The translations under genes and the position numbers were made by a program. DNA of 64,000 nucleotides, from the NCBI GenBank assembly GCA_027605045.1, contig JAQFWX010000004.1, positions 1,560,683 through 1,624,682 on the forward strand, in the 5' to 3' direction. Positions 27,021-38,479 of the stretch are shown one piece after another (within the stretch, counting starts at the first letter, position 1; each line of letters begins with the position of its first letter). The stretch comes from Phallus indusiatus. Taxonomy: Eukaryota; Basidiomycota; Agaricomycetes; Phallales; Phallaceae. The notes beneath the pieces were generated by a model. It saw only the letters and a program-made list of their open reading frames with translations. It had not been told where the DNA came from and did no database searches.

Positions 27021-28638
27021 TTAATGGGAGCGAGTGTGTTGAGATTTAGTGACAGCATCACGCCATAATCTTGCTACGGCTCCTGGCCGTCGAAGACTTG
27101 TTATGACAGCGATCATAAAGGTTAGTAAAGCCACGCTTCCGGCTTGGTGTGCTGCAGCAATAGGTATTGGAACTAGGTGTAAGAGAGTTGATATGCCCAA
27201 AAGAACTTGGATATTTGCCACCACAAAAGAGCCCAAGACTAGCCTGCGAGTTGCCAGCGGTAAAGCGGTTTGCATCGAAGGCCTTAAGTACTGAAGTACA
27301 TCCCTACAGTGGATAAATATGTTGTCATAGCCTTTATTTGGGAGGTACGCGGTCAGAACACAAACACGCATCTTAGAATTACAGCGCGCTCACCAAAACA
27401 CGGTGGTTGAATTGAACGGTTATAGGGTTCTCGAAGATATTCCGCCAGAGATCCGATTTATCAAGATTAAATGCATATGCTGGTGAAAACAACTCGTCCA
27501 TGGGAGGGACAAGGCTGCCTCCCATTGTTGGAAATTCGTTGTAAACCAAGCCGGCATCAAGACCTGCTACAAAGGCACCTATAAAATATTGACTGGTTAC
27601 GCTAGCTCAAATATAACACAGAGTACTGGCCTACCTGAAAGTGCTGTGAGTCCTACGAGGCCAGTAACAAACCAAGCCTTTCTCATAAACCTCCTGGGAG
27701 TAAGATTCCTCAAGAAATTCTGTAGAGCGCTACCAGAAAGACCGTTCCAGATTCCAGATCGAGCGAACCTCCAGTCTTTTAGAACAGAGATACCCAGCCC
27801 GAGCATTCCAGCGTATAGAGCGAGAGCTGTACCGAGGTGTAATGCAAGACGATAGTGAGAAACCCGCGGCACAGCTCCTGGCGTGTCTAATATAGAATCT
27901 TCAAGACCCGATTTGACCATGTACCATCCTATGAGTCCTTGGACACCGATTAGAGCTCCAAGGCTTCCTAATTTTACAGGCAGTGTTGGGGTTAACCGCT
28001 TCGATGCGGCATAGTAGATGTACGGTATAACGAAGGCAATTCCAATTAAGCGACCTAAAACTCTATGACTATATTCCATGTAAAAAATTGTTTGAATTCG
28101 TCCAAATTCATTCGATGGTTTAAACTGCCAAGTGGTCGTGTGAGCAAGCTTTAGATGAATAGCGAGATGTCAGAAAACCGTACAGTTTGAACTCTGGAGT
28201 AGCTTTGTATTTGTCGAATTCGATTTGCCAATCATCTAAACTCAGAGGAGGCAAAATTCCTGTGATAGGTTTCCATTCGGTTATGCTGAGACCTGATTCT
28301 GTAAGACGAGTTACTCCTCCAACGACAATTATGCCATAAACGAGAGCAGATGACGCAAGAAGCCAGTATCCAACTGATGGTGGAGATAATACCGGTAATG
28401 AATGTGCGGTTGAATATGTCGCATTAGGATTGAAAAACTTGGAGAATTTGACTTTCGGCGAAGCAGCATTCACAAAATTGAGCGGGGTAGGTAATGTACG
28501 TGGACGAGCAAATTGAGATACATTTTGAGAGAAAAATGGCGTTGAATTTAGTGATAACCTTGCAGCATTTGACGTTGAAAGTGTTCTTTTCAGCGATGAG
28601 TGAAGGTGGTGTAAGATTGAGCCCGGGAGAGAGCGCAT
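27021..28638 (-). CDS. COX15: COX15 heme A synthase (one-base frameshift in the sequence as given)
   Basis: Mitochondrial inner-membrane enzyme that oxidises heme O to heme A for cytochrome oxidase. Exons 28638-28184, 28124-27635, 27578-27383, 27303-27021, about 474 aa once frame is restored. An N-terminal presequence is followed by [36 protein letters not shown], histidine motifs [15 protein letters not shown] and AAHQAG (heme ligands), and repeated membrane helices. Within exon 2, family sequence NLDEFKQ is in one frame and FYMEYSHR in the next, on either side of a six-T run (28082-28087). No intron can fit there, so one base is missing or the gene is broken. It starts 42 bp from the divergent BOL3 start. 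Confidence 0.9.
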
Positions 28639-28680
28639 ACTGTACAAAATTTGCCACGAAGCGCCCGATCTTCACCCCCA
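28639..28680. promoter_or_regulatory. 42-bp shared promoter of COX15 and BOL3
   Basis: The entire space between two start codons pointing in opposite directions. Both 5' UTRs must be very short or overlap into the partner gene. No TATA box is visible in the gap. Confidence 0.6.
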
Positions 28681-29123
28681 ATGTACTCAACATTACGACT
28701 CTTGAGACGACAATGTGAACGGCCAATGCTGGCGTTGACAAGGTCATATACGCAACCAACAGTGTCGCCTTCAGCATCAGGAACAGCGCAGATATATGAC
28801 AGGTTGAAAACCAAGTTCACACCTTCTCAGCTCGACGTGCAGGATATTTCAGGTCGTTCATAAACCCTAAATGGACTTTCTGATTTGGTATTCTTAACAC
28901 GCATTTCATTTTTTAGGAGGTTGTGGAGATTTTTATGCCATAGTCATAGAGAGTTCAATGTTTAAGGGTTTGACAACCTTAAAACAGCATAAGATGGTTC
29001 AGGAAGAACTAAAGGATATCATTAAGAATATCCATGGTATACAAGTAAGGATCCTAATATCTTTTCTGCATCCCTTGTAATACACGCTGACACAAAATAT
29101 AGCTAAAAACTATGCAGAGTTAG
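28681..29123 (+). CDS. BOL3: BOL3, mitochondrial BolA-like iron-sulfur factor
   Basis: BolA-family protein that helps pass 4Fe-4S clusters to mitochondrial client enzymes. Exons 28681-28852, 28917-29044, 29103-29123 (106 aa). The N terminus MYSTLRLLRRQCERPMLALT is an Arg-rich, acid-free presequence. The BolA fold follows: IYDRLKTKFTPSQLDVQDIS, GGCGDFYAIVIESSMFKGL, then KQHKMVQEELKDIIK with the conserved helix-turn histidine. Last exon holds six codons only. It shares a 42-bp promoter with COX15, a fitting partner because both serve respiratory-chain cofactor supply. Its stop is 23 bp from that of the next, convergent gene. Confidence 0.92.
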
Positions 29124-29146
29124 GCACGGGTTACGATTAACTTCGA

Positions 29147-30256
29147 TTATGTAGTCTCCATCTTCCGGAATAGACGATACAAAAATATACCTTCGCGCTT
29201 GTATTCTTCGCGGCGGGGATCATCTGTAATCTGAATAACCCAAGAAAAGCTATCGTTCCGTCAAGTCAATACGAATACGTGGCTGCCGTACCTCTTCCCA
29301 TCGGAATTCTTTCTTCAGCAACGCGAAGAAATTCTTATCCGCCTGCAATACAGAAAACGGTGAAACAGAATTTCCGATAAACTTCATTGAATATCATACT
29401 CTGCGCCTTTTTTTATAGCAAAACAGAACCTCCGTCTTTCTGAAGTGGTTAAAGCACAAAGCGTGCGAACCAATAGTGGAAACGAGGGCTCGAAATATAC
29501 GCAATCGGCAGCAAGGACCAAATCAGGCGAGTCAGGTATAATTGATGGTAGTGGACATGCCCTGTAGGGGTGAACAGCGTCAAGGTACATCAATCACCAG
29601 ATTATCCGCATATAACATGTACCAATCGAGTTCCTCGACTTTGACGTTACAACTGGAATGGTTCAGTTCAACATTGGCCCGCATCAAGTTCAACAGCTGT
29701 CTTGTTGAAAATTTGACATTATAATAAACCAAAGCGGGAGACATGAGATGGACACACTTTTGATCTGTGATCCACACGTTTTTGGCCTGCATCAGGCCAG
29801 CGACAACACCGACAAGGCCAGTTCCACTGCCCAATTCAATTATGTCTAATCCTTGTAATGATTTCCTGGTTGTTAAATAATTCGCTAATACCTAAATATA
29901 TCTATCGTAGTCCGATTCAGAAAGAGGCAGCCGGAGCACTGATAAGTTCTGAAGAATTTTACTAACATGATAGGATGAACGTCGGACCTCGTTAACTGTC
30001 GGAAGATTGAGGATCATTATCGATAACGCACTAGACCAGCTGGCCACGCAATTCCACCACACCCCGGAGCTGCATTGATATTGAGCTTCAGTTGAAAAGA
30101 TGGACAGTCGGAGAGATGTGATGAAATCTCGAGTGTCGTAACTTGTGGCGTCACTGTCGAAGGTTGCTTCGGCGCAATTGAATTTTCACCGTCGTCGTCG
30201 TTATCGTTGTTCCCAAGGTAGGGCCCTAGAACAATTTCTGCATCGCCATCATCCAT
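29147..30256 (-). CDS. METTL21-like protein-lysine methyltransferase (frameshifted)
   Basis: Seven-beta-strand SAM-dependent methyltransferase of the METTL21/EFM6 type, which methylates lysines on elongation factors or chaperones. Exons 30256-30032, 29891-29758, 29700-29623, 29561-29400, 29342-29292, 29230-29147, about 244 aa with frame restored. Motifs: GGIAWPAGLVLANYL, SAM loop IIELGSGTGLVG, WITDQKQLLNLMRANVEL, then DLVLAADCVYFEPSF (substrate side). After CFAIKK, the expected RRADKNFFALLKK is in the other frame across a seven-A run (29408-29414 on the plus strand), so one base is missing there. The start at 30256 is the first ATG in frame; upstream codons are also open. The exact substrate cannot be told. 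Confidence 0.8.
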
Positions 30257-30487
30257 GGCTATCGGTTCGGATGCTACGTATTGATCAAAGAATATCGTCA
30301 CAGCGTCATGGCTAATCAAATTCTGACCAATCGTTAATCAGGCACGAGAGAGCGTTTGAATTATCTTGTGACGACTACGATACGACCAACCTTTCCAAAT
30401 AATTTATTGACGATTACCAGGGCGTGAAATCGCCACACTCTTTTATTCCTAACGAAAGCAAGCCGATTACTTTATTTTCAACTAATT

Positions 30488-31320
30488 ATGACCGCTACTG
30501 TTATTTTCACCCCAACTGATCTGATAAAGCCTATTCGAACGACGTCCCTCGAGATATTCGACCTCAAGTCTCTAATCGATGGGGATATCCTGGCCTGGTC
30601 TAACTTATTGTCCTCCGAAAGTTCGTCTGCATTGGCCACCGATTCTCCACTTACCTGGAGTCCAGACCGACGCAGTGTGCCACTGTTAAAACCAGGTAGA
30701 TGTCTGACTCCCAATTGTTTAGTAGAGACCGGTATTAACTCTATATCTCTTTAGCAATTCCAAAGTCGTATAGATCTCCTCACACAGATGCTCAAATACT
30801 CCTCTCGTTCGTCGAGGAAACCTTGAAAGAGGATGTGCTTAAGGATTGGGAACCTTTCGATCGCGACGCTAACCCAGGAGGTCGGAAGAGTCGATACCCA
30901 GTGACCATAGAGGTTCCCTCAGTTGCCCCGAAAGAGGAAACGTCGATTCCATCCCCTTCCCCTCGCAATTTTTTAAACGTGCCTAATTTCTTTCCATCTC
31001 CCGTCAGCGCAACCTCGCTTTATAGCAGACTCTCAGACGAGGGAACACGACTATCGACACCAGTTGACTGGAAGCCCTTCCATCCTTCAGGTCCATTGTA
31101 TGACCGCAGTCTTCCAGATCCCAGCTTGCCAAAATCAGTGGACGACTGTCTCGCCTCGCAGGGTGATACAGCCAAAGCTCGTCGGAAACGCAGGAAACGA
31201 GCTTTCGAGATATCTGGCGATTTGATCCCAGGCCGAAACAAGCAGTTAGTCTCTTCGGAATTCACACAGCTCGCTCTTCTCCGAGAGGGATTGCGAAAGT
31301 TAGATCTATCTGGCAATTGA
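30488..31320 (+). CDS. Hypothetical protein, 257 aa
   Basis: Not recognised. Two exons, 30488-30695 and 30755-31320, join in phase through a 59-nt intron with consensus ends. The first 70 residues are mixed and probably folded (TPTDLIKPIRTTSLEIFDL, DGDILAWSNLLSSE). After the junction comes a helix-like segment (LSFVEETLKEDVLKDWEPF), then Pro/Ser-rich linker, a basic patch KARRKRRKR that could be a nuclear signal, and a C-terminal helix (QLALLREGLRKLDLSG). It lies divergently, 231 bp from the methyltransferase. Codon use is like its neighbours, so it looks real. A nuclear role is only a guess from the basic patch. Confidence 0.65.
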
Positions 31321-31561
31321 TCATCATCAATTAGTAGGCTTTATCCTGTGTTTGGCAATAGTAGGTGATGCAGATGGTTCGGATGCATCATACTGCAGAT
31401 ATTTATTTTAGCTTCAATCCAAGGATTATTTATGTTGTTATATCATATTATATCTTATCTATATAATGATCTATATAATGGCCAGCCCAGTCTTGTTCAA
31501 TCATACTGCAGTGGGCGTCAATCCATGAGCTGTTTTCTCTCTTTCTCTCGATGACTTCCTA

Positions 31562-33112
31562 ATGAGCTCGGATGACATCGTGAAGGAGACCCTAAATATT
31601 TACTCTTCTCTGAGATTTCAACCCGCCAATGTTAACCAGTACAATATCCTCGCCTCAATTGCTCTCAAACTCAACCATGTGCCACAAACAGATCAAAGCA
31701 TCGTCAAGGTGATATCTCTAGCGACTGGTGCAAAATGTCTTCCGGAATCACGTCTGTCCGCTTCTGGAGACACATTACACGATTCGCATGCTGAGATACT
31801 TGCGAGGCGCGGTTTTATCCGCTGGTTATTGGAGGAGGTAAGAAGATCAGTAGCCATCGAAAAGTCACAATCTACCAAGTCTGGATGTGTCCCGAGCTTG
31901 TGGATTGAACGCGACCACGAAGGACACAAATGGCACCTCAAACAGGGAGTAACTTTACACCTTTACATATCAACTTTACCTTGTCCGTAAGTTCTGCCTT
32001 ATGTCATTTAGCTTTTTGTGTGACAAATTTTTTGAAAACTGTAGGTGGTGATGCATCAACACGTACATTATCCCTTCTTCCTCAAGATCCGGAAATTGCT
32101 GCTCTCAAAAACACTCGACAAGAGAGTGAAAGCGAATGCTTAATCCGGTCTCTCAGCGCTGATAATAATGACACAGTTGTCGCACGAGGCAGAGAAAATT
32201 ATTCTTTACTCGGTGTTTTACGTACCAAACCAGGACGAGCAGATTCGGAGATGTCTTTCTCCATGTCATGTAGTGACAAGATCGCAAGATGGTCGATCTT
32301 GGGAATACAAGGCGCTCTACTCACCACGCTTTTCGATCCCATTTACGTTAATGAAATCATCATCGGGGGCGTTGACGATAAATCTCAAGATATGGTGCGA
32401 GAAGATTGTCATCGTGCATTTTGGAAAAGAGTTGACCGTAAATGTCTTAAAGGTGGATTAACACCTCTTAGTGTCCTCATCTTTTTTCTTACATTTTGGT
32501 AGACGTCCCACCTATTTTTAAACTGCATGCTCCATCTATAGCGTTTACTGCACTCGCCTTTCCGTTCTCGCGGGCTTCGCTGGAGACCAGACTTGGATCA
32601 CAATCGTCTTACAGCTCATCAAATGAATGTAAATAATTGCTTTTTTTGCGATGAGTTCTTGATCTGATATGCTATAAGGTCTCTGTTGGATTTCAGACTC
32701 AAACAAGCGTCCAAATTTTGAGGTTATCATTAATGGACTCCGACGTGGTGTGGATGACAAACAGAGGTTGAAGCCCAAGCTTCGGTATGAACAGATAACT
32801 TGAATTTGGCATAAACATCTCTGAGCAAGGAAACCGTCCAGACCCATGCTGTCAAAAATATCATTATTCACACTTTACCAAGAAACCATTGTCGACTTAA
32901 ACCTTCCTCCGCTGTCGTAAGTTTCATCTTTTGTTTTTTGACGTAATTATAACCACGCTTTTTTTTGAAATAGACGTCGAATGACATATTATGAAGCAAA
33001 ACTAGATACAGTTGCCTATCAAGAAGCCAAAGAGGCTTTGAGAAAAGATGATAGTCCATTTGCAGGATGGATAGCTAGTGGGAAAAAATGGGAAGATTTT
33101 ACGGTTCATTAA
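31562..33112 (+). CDS. TAD1: TAD1, tRNA adenosine deaminase (A37 to I37)
   Basis: Zinc enzyme of the ADAR/Tad1 family that deaminates adenosine 37 of tRNA-Ala. Six exons: 31562-31982, 32045-32437, 32503-32628, 32697-32784, 32830-32916, 32974-33112 (417 aa). Zinc and proton-shuttle motif LHDSHAEILARRGF has His76 and Glu78. The second zinc site PCGDAS is built across the first intron (T|GT for the cysteine, residue 141), which forces the donor GTCCGT. The third ligand sits in FSMSCSDKIARW. Later motifs LHAPSIAF, FPFSRASLE, VIINGLRRGVDDKQRLKPKLR and SKISLFTLYQETI fit the Tad1 C-terminal half. All catalytic residues are present. Confidence 0.93.
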
Positions 33113-33295
33113 TTGCACAGATTTTCATGAATAGTTCTGCAAAGCGAGCTAAACTTTATTTACCACATGCCGTAGCATAACTGGAATGTTAAGAATATAC
33201 TCCATAGACTCGCGTTTAGGTTATTGGAATCCCGCTGTACGAGCGTCTAATTTAGACCTGCACACCTCCCGCTCCCGTTGACACTTAGATAGACA

Positions 33296-33990
33296 ATGGC
33301 CACCAAAGCAGCGGCCAAAGCACTTGTATGTTCCTCCGCTTAATATTCATATGCACCATACACTACCTTCACCACAGGACTTTGCCCGTATATATTCCAG
33401 CCTCGGCCTTTCCAAAGGTTGGTACTTCATCCGTCTCTATTTCAAAGTCTCGAGCTAAAAGAACCCTTTTTAGAAACTATTTCATCGTTACAAGCTTTCA
33501 GAAAGCGCCACTCAGACGCACAAGTTCAGAACGCGTCCCTCAAATCCCAATCAACTAAGGTCGACTTTGCGCACTACCGTTCCATCCTGCGCAACCAAGC
33601 GGTCATCGACGAACTTGAGAAACAGTTTTCGTCCTTCAAACCCGTCACCTATGACGCCGATGCTCATATAAAGGCTATTGAGTCATTCGAAGTCAAAGCC
33701 GTGGCTACAGCGGAGGAGACAACGATTCGAATTAACGAGGAGCTTAAGGAACTGCAAGAGACCCTTAATAACATCGAACAAGCGAGATCATTCGACGACC
33801 TTACTGTTGAAGAAGTTGGCGAGGCACATCCTCATTTGAGGCAAACCGTTGATACAATGTTAAAGAAGGGTAAATGGACTGTACCAGGTCGGTATATATA
33901 CAATTCTTCAATTCAGAGTTTTTGCTCATCTTTGAAAAAAAAACTATTTTAGGCTACAAGGAGAAATTCGGAGATATGGCGCTCGCATAA
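33296..33990 (+). CDS. ATP7: ATP7, mitochondrial ATP synthase subunit d
   Basis: Peripheral-stalk subunit of mitochondrial F1Fo ATP synthase. Exons 33296-33325, 33378-33417, 33474-33887, 33953-33990 encode 173 aa, the normal size. The joined start reads MATKAAAKALDFARIYSSLG; then QAFRKRHSDAQ, VDFAHYRSILRNQAVIDELEK, a long helical charged region, and LKKGKWTVPGYKEKFGD near the end. Exon 1 is 30 nt and exon 2 is 40 nt, so open-frame searches miss the start. The subunit has no cleaved presequence in yeast, consistent with the plain N terminus here. Confidence 0.95.
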
Positions 33991-34524
33991 TTATACGTCT
34001 GTGTAGACAATCGTATAATAAGCAAAAGAGAAAATCTCAAAAGACTTTTGGTTCGTCCGTGGTTTGTCATGCAATGAAAATCGTGTTTGTATGCATGTTA
34101 AAAAAAACCTACGAGGTTTGCCAAATCAAACGCCTAATGCGAATAATTTGCCTTCCCTAGCTTAATTACACCAACTAAGAGAGAGAAAAAGGTAAAAAGT
34201 AAGGGTAGAGGGAAAAGTGGGGTCTGAGAGCAGGAATGGGCAAACTAAACACCTAAGAGATTCCATGTTGTAAATTGGTACAAGGTAGGCGAGATGATAG
34301 ACGAAGGAAGAGAAAAAAAAAGGAAAATCGCTCAAGAGGGACAGGTGTAAGAAGATGAAAATGGGTAAGGGAATAAAAAAAATGAGTAAAAAAAGGGCGG
34401 AGAGGCTTCTGAGAAAGAGTAGAACCTAAGGTGGTAGAAGGTAGTAGTACTTTCAGTGTAACTAAAGGAGAAGACTAGTCCCTCTTGGCGATTAAAGGAC
34501 AAGAAAAAATAATTTCCCAGTTTT
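33991..34524. other. Intergenic between convergent ATP7 and the bZIP gene
   Basis: Purine-rich, A-run-rich sequence (GAGAAAAAG-type tracts at about 34170-34500), probably the 3' UTR of the bZIP gene read on the other strand. No gene seen. Confidence 0.45.
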
Positions 34525-35971
34525 TCAGTAGCCATACCCTCGTCCGTTGGATACGGCAACCACCTGTCCCTGAGCCTGCGCTGCTACTATGCTTTTGCTA
34601 GCTGGCGGAAGGCTGACAGATACACTAACTGGCTGACTATGAGCATTCGATATACCTGGTGGAGGCGGTCCACCTGCCCCAAGGAGAGCATTTAGCCGGG
34701 ATATTTCTTCACGTGATGATACAAGGGCGGTTGTCAATCGCTCGTTCTCTGTTTGTAAGAATTCGACTCGTGCTTGAAGTTGAGCTAGCCAAGCTTTCTT
34801 TCGCTGTCGACATTTTAAGGCGGCTGGAAGAGGGATGGAAAATGAATTAACCTCGGAGAAAAGCGGCAAGCACGAGATTGGTGAACCTACCCTGACGATT
34901 ACGTTCTAAAAAGTTTCTGCGTTTTTCTTCCTCTGTCTCAGGTTTTTTATTGCCCGAAAGCGATTTATCGTTCATATCTTCCAGATTATCGTCGTCATCT
35001 GATTCATCTTCGTCAGCCGTCGATTTGCCTCGTTTACGAGCCAAGTTAGCCCGTGGTTTTTTCGAAACGGCAGAGGATGTTAATGGAGGTGGAAGAGCAG
35101 TATCGACACTTTTGCGCTTGGACGTCCGTCGCGTTGTAGCATTCGCATCGGCACGAGCAGCTTCTTCACGCTTTGTCAATTCCTGATGGGCTTGACTAAG
35201 TAAGAAAAGGCCGTTGGCTGCAGCATGTGCAGTTGAGGGCGAAGTAGAGAATCCATTTGAGTTTTGCGAAGAATATTGATAAGACTGAGACAAGATACCG
35301 GGATTGGCTGCGGCGGGGATGGAAGCGGCAGCTGCTGCAGAGGAAGACGGGGCGGAAGTAGTTACAGAGGGTGCGATAGCACCTTGCTGTGTGGGATTGG
35401 ATGTATTAAGCATACCGGTGATGGCACTGAAAGTGTTTGGGGTAATAGTTGCCGGGTTCGCATTCGGATTCGAGCCCGTCTGATTGGTGACCATGGCTAA
35501 GAAAGCAGCGGTGTTTGGTGAAGGAGGTGGAAATGAGATAGGCCCGACGAGAGGAGTCAGACCTGTTGATGGAGTGAGACCTGTGCGACCGAATGCTCGC
35601 GTTGGGTCGTAAGAACCCAGATTTGCCTGGTGATGTTGTTGAGGACCCTGGAGCATGGCAGGTGAGAGTGGGCCCGAACGCAAAGAGCCTGGAGCAAGAT
35701 CTGTCCACGAATAAGCATCTGTTGGCGAAGAAAGGGCAGCTACAGAAGGTAAAACAGGTTTAGCGTCCATGTCTTTTGACTTGTCGTCTTTTTCGTGTTG
35801 TTTGTCGTCATTGGAAGAAGAGGCAGAGGAGCGAGGATTTGAAAATGACTGTTCGAACGGGTTTGGCTCCAAGTCGAAGGCACGGCTAACAGGCCGGTTT
35901 TGAGGACGCGAAGATGGGGACTGTTTGGAGTCATCGTTGCTGTTACCGTTGTGTTTGTGTGCGTCAGACAT
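34525..35971 (-). CDS. ATF1: ATF/CREB-type bZIP stress transcription factor
   Basis: bZIP regulator of the fungal Atf1/Sko1 group, usually a target of the Sty1/Hog1 stress MAP kinase. Exons 35971-34891 and 34823-34525 (459 aa). The long N-terminal part is Ser/Pro/Ala/Asn-rich with several SP/TP sites (GPLSPAM, GLTPSTGLTP, FPPPSPNT) that could be MAP-kinase sites, plus a basic-acidic patch (KKPRANLARKRGKS then DEDESDDDD). The basic region, formed across the intron, reads RRNFLERNRQAALKCRQRKK, followed by a leucine zipper (WLAQLQARVEFLQTENERL). The short Gly-rich tail ends GRGYGY. An ATF/CREB-like site lies about 55 bp upstream of the start, hinting at self-regulation. Confidence 0.9.
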
Positions 35972-36536
35972 GGATGGGTAGCTGCAAGTTATGACGATGC
36001 TGTCGGAGTCTGAAAATCCACATAATGACGTGATGTCGGAGTTACATCATTCTCTAATAATCATCTTCTGATATCCATCTATGTAAAGCTATATGTCATG
36101 TCCATCACTCGCAGATTGCTTTTGCCATGGACAACACAGTCGGGCGGCAGGTACCGAATCTCGTAATGCAATTAACATAACACAGTCACCTTTGCGTCAT
36201 TAAGAATTGTCCCGCAACGTCTAAAGAGTTAATCACAAGAGTTCCTGTTTGAGAATGTGAATAGGTGAAAGAAGGCCGCCATTAGAAGCCCATTCATCGA
36301 TCACAGGCCAGCATCCGTGCTCGCGGAGGAATAAAGAAACATTAACTGTGCATGTCGCAACTGAGCTCCCTGCATACTTTAGCCGACGCTTCGGTGTTGG
36401 GGCAGCAGTGGATTCAATATCTCTGCCCAGGTGGATAGAGTTGTCAACTCAGGGATCAGTATGTGTCCAATTAGGGAAATCCCCCTTTGGATTGTGGCAT
36501 CTACGGTATTTTTCTATACTTGTAATCTGGAAGGAA
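35972..36536. promoter_or_regulatory. Promoter region of the bZIP gene
   Basis: 565 bp between the bZIP start and the hexokinase stop. Near the bZIP start it has a CRE-like TGACGTGA (36026-36033) and a TGATGT...ACATCA inverted pair (36031-36049). The rest, up to 36536, includes likely 3' sequence of hexokinase. No gene seen. Confidence 0.5.
36026..36049. promoter_or_regulatory. CRE-like ATF/CREB binding site
   Basis: TGACGTGA differs by one base from the palindromic CRE TGACGTCA and overlaps an inverted pair TGATGT/ACATCA. It sits 55 bp upstream of a gene encoding an ATF/CREB-type factor. Seen in sequence; binding is inferred. Confidence 0.4.
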
Positions 36537-38479
36537 TCATTGTATCTTCGAGGCTTGTAATGCACATAATGCAGCTTCCAAACAAATACGTTAGTTTTTT
36601 TCAAGATAATTGTATGTTAAATGAATTGAACCCACCTCCAACCCCGCTACCGTCTTTGGCTAGACCGATAATCACTCGTTTCTCAACGTCTGCTCCGACT
36701 ATATCTCTCAGGGCTTCTCTTAGCCGTTCCTCAAACCCAGGGTAATGTTGAACCAAACTAAGGTAACCCATTTTCAGCAGGAGTGACATATGGGGATAGA
36801 AAATGACGTACCTTCCATCAACCCCAATCATTAACATCTCGTCCGTTTTACCGTTCGAATGTGGGTGACCGCCTCCGATAATTGCATGATCAGTCTGAAC
36901 CAGGACAGCTGCAACCGCAGTGGCGCTTAATCTGGCTGCTCGCGTTGCCACAATCCTACATGCCCATTGAACGGTTTCCGTATCCTCATCCGAAATTAAA
37001 CCTTCGTCCAGGTTGAAGTTGTTAAACAATATTTGCCTAATACCATCCGATGTTTCCGCATTCTCAATTTCCGACATGATCGCCGTATCAAAACCGTAGT
37101 GACCGTTCAATTGCGATGTCGAATACCCTCCAAACAGCACGGGTGGACACGTATCAATGAGGCTCAATAATATGTTCCGCGCAATTTCTCCGAGGTACAT
37201 TCCAGAGATAAACTTCTCGAATGCCTGATATCGTGGATTGATTGACTTTCTGTCCAGTTTGCTGTCAAACGAGGTAAAAGGTAGCACATGCCGCTAGAGT
37301 TATTACAGTTCAATTTAATTAATATTCGACTAAAGTGATTACATACCGCGTTGTCAAAAGCTCCCCACTCAGTATTCACCACCATATAATCATCAGGCGA
37401 CAAATCAGTTGAATTTGCCAGTTTTCGGATTTTGGACACCCGTTCAACATAGGCGCCATTCGTTCCAGTTCCAAATCTACAGATTTTGTTATGGTTTACT
37501 CATGACGACTGATTTTCAAAAAGGAAAACATACATGGCCCCAAGTAAACAGCTTCCGGAGGTATATGCGCGCGATAATAGGGCTCCTACCGTCTGGTAAT
37601 ATGCTCAGTTCGAGCACGGACATTCAATATGCAGCGAGGAGAAGACCTACGTCATTGACGAGAGCAACGCATTTGACGTGAAGATGCTTCCGATCGAAGG
37701 CTTCTTGGAGCAATTGCACGACGTCATGTCCAACGGCGCCTTGTGCAGAAAAACCCTTTGTCCATGTTAAAATCTTGCCCTTGTTCAACGCAGTTTGCTC
37801 GACGGGGAAGCTGAATGTTAATCCCAGCTTCATATCACCTTCATATAGATCGCTGGCGTCGGTCAAAAATGCATCGACGCAATCAGCTAGATAATCTAAG
37901 CGAGTATTTATGAGTTAGTAAACACAGAAAGGGCGTGATGTGCTGGCTCACTAAATAAATCCTTTGCCTGTCCCGTCTTCAAGTTCTCGGATACCTTGTA
38001 TTTTTGTTGTCGCATTGTGAATGTCTTGTCCCCGTGAAGGTGTACTTCACAGACACGACTACGAGTAGTTAATATGCGACAAGGCAGAGGGCATATATAG
38101 CCAGGTGAATGAAGGAACTCAACAGGTTTGTACCGCCAAGATCTAAAGCAAGAAACACCCTGACGAAACGGTCATTAATTGATTTCTCATTCCATTTTGC
38201 AGTCACCTCACCCTTTCTCGCTGCCGTTTGGCAATGGACCCGTCACGAATGTGGGACTACATAGAAATAGAACATGATATTAAGACAACACAAAGAAGGG
38301 TTGATAAGAAGAACAGACATCATCGCCATAGGCTTGTTATATTCAGAAAGACCATGATTGAAGTCGTCAATGAACTTTTTGGTGATCGTGTGCAGCGTCT
38401 CCTTAGGGAGTGCGAACTGCTGTTCTATCGAGTCCAACACACGCTTCTTGTGGGCAGCCTGGGACGATGAGTCGGACAT
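36537..38479 (-). CDS. HXK: Hexokinase
   Basis: Cytosolic ATP-dependent hexose kinase, first step of glycolysis. Nine exons: 38479-38319, 38256-38212, 38159-38124, 38058-37952, 37895-37651, 37592-37534, 37476-37347, 37293-36636, 36574-36537 (492 aa, standard length). Motifs in order: FIDDFNHGLSEYNKPMAMIP, phosphate-binding LDLGGTNLRVCEVHLHG, sugar-binding LGLTFSFPVEQ, catalytic NDTVGALLSRAY, FGTGTNGAYVERV, NTEWGAFDN, SGMYLGEIAR, adenosine site VGADVEKRVIIGLAKDGSGVG. The last intron splits the ending AALCALQA. The exon carrying LDLGGTN is only 36 nt. All catalytic residues are present, so it is an active kinase rather than an Hxk-like regulator. Confidence 0.95.
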
